Below, piece by piece: positions 30,796 through 33,642 of a stretch of 33,642 nucleotides of DNA. The position numbers and the translations under genes are program-made. The notes below the pieces were generated by a model. It made no database searches. It worked only from the letters and a program-made list of their open reading frames with translations, and was not told the origin of the DNA. Where the stretch lies: positions 1-33,642 of the forward strand of contig NZ_JACBNX010000035.1 in assembly GCF_013403875.1 (NCBI RefSeq). Direction: 5' to 3'. Source of the stretch: Burkholderia guangdongensis (lineage in GTDB: Bacteria > Pseudomonadota > Gammaproteobacteria > Burkholderiales > Burkholderiaceae). How positions within the stretch are numbered: the stretch's first letter is position 1; each line of letters starts with the position of its first letter.

Positions 30796-32748
30796 TCAGG
30801 GCGCCACGTAGCCTAGCCGCTTCTTCAGCGATTGCGGTTTGCCCTCGAACAGCGCCGCGTAGTACGTGGTGTTCGACAGCACGTTCTTCACGTATTCGCG
30901 AGTCTCGCTGAACGGGATCGTCTCCGCGAAGATCGCGCCCTCGACCGGCTGCGTCAGCGACTGCCGCCACTGCCGCGGCCGCCCCGGCCCGGCGTTGTAG
31001 CCCGCGGTCGCGAGCACCGCCGAGTCGTCGAACGACCCGTAGATGTCCGCGAGATACGACGTGCCGAGCTGGATGTTCATGTCGATATCATGCATCTGCT
31101 CGCGCGAGATCGGGCCGAGGCCGAGCTTTTTCGCGACGAGCTGCGCGGTCGCCGGCATCAGCTGCATCAGCCCGCCCGCACCGACCGACGAACGCGCGTT
31201 CGTGATGAAGCGCGACTCCTGGCGAATCAGCCCATACGCCCATTCGACGTCGAGGCCGGTCGACTGCGCGTAGCGCACGACGGTCTCGCGGTACGGCGAC
31301 GGATAGCGCAGCGTGAAGTCGTGCTCGGCCTTCGTGCGATCGGCGGTGTTGACGGTGCGGTCGAGCATGTCGAGGCGCTTGCCGTACTGGGCGGCCGCGA
31401 GCAACTGGCGGTCGGTCATCCCGCGCAGCGGCCAGTTCCATTCGCGGTTGCCCTCGAGACGCAGGTTCATCGCGTAGAAGCGCTGCGCGAGCGCGAAGCC
31501 GGGAATTTTGCTCATCGCGCTGATCTCGTCGTCGGAGACCGTCGTGCGCGGCGGGATCGTCGTGCGCTGGCCGAGCTCCTCGCCCGCGAGCTGACCGTAG
31601 AAGCTGAACTGGCCGGCGATCTGCTCGAATTCCTGATTCGCCTGCAGCGTGTTGCCGCTCTGCTTCAGCGCGCGCGCGTGCCAGTAGACCCACGCCGGAT
31701 CGTCGCGCAATGACGGCGGCATCTGCTCGATCGACCAGCGCACCATCGGCCAGTCGCCGGCGAGCAGCGCCGCGCGCGTGCGCCATTCGTACGCGGGATT
31801 CGACAGTGGCGCGTTCGCCGACTTCTGATACCAGACCGACGCGAGCGGCGAGCGTTTCAGCGCGCCCTGATAGCCGATCTCGCCCCAGGCGATCGCCTGC
31901 TCCTGCTTCGAGAGCGACGCGCCGACCGTGGTCATCAACGACGCGGCCTGATCCGGATCGTTGCGCGCGAGGCGCACGAGCGCGACGAGCGCGAGCTGGT
32001 GCGACACCGGATCGGGGCCGACGCCGTTCGCGAGATAGAGCGGCGGCACGCTCGTCGCCTGATCGAACGCGGCGGGGCGCGTGCCGAGCGCGTCGGCGAT
32101 GCGGCTGCCGAGCGTCGTGTAGTTCTGCTCGAACGCGAAGCGGATCTGCTGCCACACGTCGTCGCTCGTGAACTGCTGGTTCATCGCGAGCGCGGTGATC
32201 AGGTCGACGCATGCGTCGCCGTAATTCTTCGGCTCGACGAGCAGCGCGCGGGCCGCGTCGGCGACGTTCTCGCCGCGCGCGGCGCGCGATTCGAGCGCGT
32301 AGCACTTGACCTGCGTGTCGTCGTCGAGCACGAAGCGCTTGTACTGGTCGTCGAAGTTGCGCCAGTCGTGGCGCGCGCCGAGCACGAGCAGATAGTCGTT
32401 GCGCATCCGGTCGGCGATCGCCTGGCCGTCGTAGCGCTGCAGGAACGACTGCACCGGCGCGTCAGGCGCATCGAGCCGCGCGTGGCCGGCCGAATCGAAC
32501 AGTTGCGGCTTGATCTGGAAGTACTCGACGTACGACGGAACCGGATAGTTCGGGATCGACGCGGCGAGCTGTGCGGCCTTCGCGGCGTCGTTGCGGCGCG
32601 CGGCCTCGCGCAGCTGGATGAAGGTCTGGTCGTCCCCGGAAAGCGTGTCGTCGGAGGGCGCGGCGCAGGCGGCCGTGCCCGCGACGAGCAGCGCGGCGGA
32701 AAGCGTCAGCGTGACCGCACGATATACTCGGAAAAGGCTGTTTGACAT
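30796..32748 (-). CDS. slt: Soluble lytic murein transglycosylase (Slt-type)
   Basis: A 650-residue periplasmic enzyme that cleaves peptidoglycan glycan strands with 1,6-anhydro ends. It has a signal peptide (residues about 1-30, LTLSAALLVAGTAACA); the TAAC is a poor lipobox, so it is probably soluble. The long helical superhelix covers about residues 35-450. The catalytic domain is at the C-terminus, with the catalytic Glu at E511 (LIRQESRF), then GAGGLMQLMPATAQ and AGYNAGPGR. Length matches Slt70. The start is ATG 32748, only 20 bp from the divergent fau start, so its promoter must overlap fau; a TATGCT (32783-32778 on the minus strand) is a candidate -10. Confidence 0.95.
   Translation of the reverse strand: MSNSLFRVYRAVTLTLSAALLVAGTAACAAPSDDTLSGDDQTFIQLREAARRNDAAKAAQLAASIPNYPVPSYVEYFQIKPQLFDSAGHARLDAPDAPVQSFLQRYDGQAIADRMRNDYLLVLGARHDWRNFDDQYKRFVLDDDTQVKCYALESRAARGENVADAARALLVEPKNYGDACVDLITALAMNQQFTSDDVWQQIRFAFEQNYTTLGSRIADALGTRPAAFDQATSVPPLYLANGVGPDPVSHQLALVALVRLARNDPDQAASLMTTVGASLSKQEQAIAWGEIGYQGALKRSPLASVWYQKSANAPLSNPAYEWRTRAALLAGDWPMVRWSIEQMPPSLRDDPAWVYWHARALKQSGNTLQANQEFEQIAGQFSFYGQLAGEELGQRTTIPPRTTVSDDEISAMSKIPGFALAQRFYAMNLRLEGNREWNWPLRGMTDRQLLAAAQYGKRLDMLDRTVNTADRTKAEHDFTLRYPSPYRETVVRYAQSTGLDVEWAYGLIRQESRFITNARSSVGAGGLMQLMPATAQLVAKKLGLGPISREQMHDIDMNIQLGTSYLADIYGSFDDSAVLATAGYNAGPGRPRQWRQSLTQPVEGAIFAETIPFSETREYVKNVLSNTTYYAALFEGKPQSLKKRLGYVAP
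32723..32728 (+). promoter_or_regulatory. Candidate -10 box for the formyl-THF cyclo-ligase gene
   Basis: TATACT (5 of 6) lies 40 bp before the GTG start and inside the slt signal-peptide codons. No good -35 is seen. Confidence 0.35.
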
Positions 32749-32768
32749 CGTCTTGATTGGAGCACGGA

Positions 32769-33395
32769 GTGAGCGAAAGCATAGCACGCAACCCCTCTGC
32801 CGCCAGGACTTCGTCCGGGTCCGCGGAACGGAAAAAAGCGCTGCGGCGGGCGCTGTTGCAGGCTCGCCGCGACGCGCAGTCGCAGCCCGGTACGGATGCG
32901 TCGCTGGGCGAGCATGTGCGGGCGCTGCTCGATCGCGTCGCGCCGCGCACGGTTGGATTTTACTGGCCGCTGCCGGGTGAGTTCGATGCGCGGGCGGTGG
33001 TGCTCGGGTGGTGTGGTGCGGCGGCGGGGCGGGTGGTTGCGTTGCCGGTGATTCGCGCGCCGGGCGAGCCGCTCGAATTTCATGCGTGGGATGAGGCGAC
33101 GCCGATGCGCGAAGGGCATCACCGGATTCCGGAGCCGACGTCGGGTAAGGTCGTCGCGCCGGATCTGCTGCTGATTCCGTGCGTCGGGTTCGATGCGCGG
33201 CGGTTCAGGCTCGGGTATGGCGGCGGGTATTACGATCGGACGTTGGCGGCCTGGCCGGGAGCGGTGCTGCCGGTGACGGTCGGGATCGCGTATGACGCGT
33301 GCCGGGTCGAGGCGCTGCCGGTCGAGGAGCATGATCTGGCGATGGGGTGGGTGGTGACGGAAGGGCGTATTTACGGCGGTGAAAGCGAATCGTGA
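32769..33395 (+). CDS. fau: 5-formyltetrahydrofolate cyclo-ligase
   Basis: A 208-residue cytoplasmic enzyme (ygfA/fau family) that uses ATP to turn 5-formyl-THF into 5,10-methenyl-THF. The N-terminal basic helix (RKKALRRALLQARRDA), the segment VGFYWPLPGEFDARAV, and the ATP/folate signature RFRLGYGGGYYDRTLA are all present. The GTG start at 32769 has GGAG 6 nt upstream; a TTG at 32757 is in frame but less likely. It is divergent from slt, with overlapping control DNA. Codon third positions are unusually G-rich. An insertion sequence follows after about 80 bp. Confidence 0.93.
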   Translation: MSESIARNPSAARTSSGSAERKKALRRALLQARRDAQSQPGTDASLGEHVRALLDRVAPRTVGFYWPLPGEFDARAVVLGWCGAAAGRVVALPVIRAPGEPLEFHAWDEATPMREGHHRIPEPTSGKVVAPDLLLIPCVGFDARRFRLGYGGGYYDRTLAAWPGAVLPVTVGIAYDACRVEALPVEEHDLAMGWVVTEGRIYGGESES

Positions 33396-33475
33396 TCCGT
33401 GGGCGATGGGCCTTCGCAATGGGCGTTGGCGTTCAGGCGTCACGGGGGTGTAGTGGAACGCGTTTCGCATGGGCT

Positions 33476-33642
33476 GGAGGTATCCGGAATTTCGTGTGTG
33501 AGGCGGGTTGAGACTCAGATTCCGATATTGAATCGCTCCGGGTAAAGCAGTGCAAACTGCGTCATCGCGCCTTTCCAATCGTGCCGGGAGCCGGTCCACT
33601 TGGCAACGACGTTACGCAGGGCCAACCAGATCAGCTTGAGCG
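33476..33642 (-). mobile_element. IS256-family insertion sequence, one end
   Basis: The transposase C-terminus runs off the right edge. The left limit is inferred: the string GGTATCCGGAATTTCGTGTG at 33479-33498 looks like the terminal inverted repeat of IS256-type elements, but the other end and the target duplication are outside the window. Confidence 0.6.
33515..33642 (-). CDS. IS256-family transposase, C-terminal fragment at window edge
   Basis: Only the last 41 complete sense codons are visible, read on the minus strand to TGA at 33515. The translated end (LKLIWLALRNVVAKWT, DWKGAMTQFALLYPERF) matches the conserved C-terminus of mutator/IS256-type DDE transposases (the A(I/L)xN...KW...W..A..QF pattern). 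It appears intact up to the edge. Whether the whole gene is functional cannot be seen. Confidence 0.8.
   Translation of the reverse strand, partial: LKLIWLALRNVVAKWTGSRHDWKGAMTQFALLYPERFNIGI

Overview
The window is about 33.6 kb of high-GC DNA with the gene content and order of a Burkholderia chromosome, most likely of the B. cepacia complex. The genus call rests on the polyamine-transport/DUF3138 pair, the flgBCDEFGHIJ - YcgR-like - flgKL block divergent from flgAMN, and the slt/NDUFA9-like/GST/cca cluster beside a formyl-THF cyclo-ligase gene. The species is inferred from general knowledge and was not tested.

Layout. (1) 1-4905 (+): end of a polyamine ABC permease gene (potI), a DUF3138 outer-membrane-type protein, and two tandem FAD oxidoreductases of the PuuB type. 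Together they look like a polyamine uptake and breakdown locus. (2) 4944-6765 (-): glutathione reductase and a small acidic protein with its own terminator. (3) About 6967-8162: an AT-richer patch holding an orphan immunity-like protein, next to a 47-nt near-perfect hairpin. This is the best candidate for horizontally acquired DNA. (4) 8182-13621: a general porin, a small membrane protein, a 12-bp tandem repeat, a split ChrA-type chromate transporter pair divergent from a LysR regulator, and a uracil-type NCS2 permease. (5) 13678-27806: the flagellar axial cluster. flgB-flgJ run on the minus strand, followed by a PilZ/YcgR brake gene and flgKL. flgA, flgM and flgN run the other way. Three sequences with FliA (sigma-28) architecture, each with exactly 11 bp between the elements, lie upstream of flgM, the YcgR-like gene and flgKL. 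This splits the cluster into an early part (rod, hook, rings) and a late part (junction proteins, brake, anti-sigma factor). (6) 27853-32748 (-): a compact cluster of lytic transglycosylase, NDUFA9-like reductase, GST and CCA-adding enzyme. (7) 32769-33642: formyl-THF cyclo-ligase (+), then the C-terminal end of an IS256-family transposase running off the right edge.

Most of the window is conserved chromosomal content. The points most worth a second look are an approximately 80-residue domain shared almost intact between FlgK and FlgL (with a 37-bp identical DNA run and a third, diverged copy in FlgK), the orphan immunity patch with its hairpin, the LysR operator that runs into the regulator's own start codon, and the unexplained DUF3138 protein in the polyamine locus. 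I did not find an evidently new multi-gene defence or biosynthetic system here.
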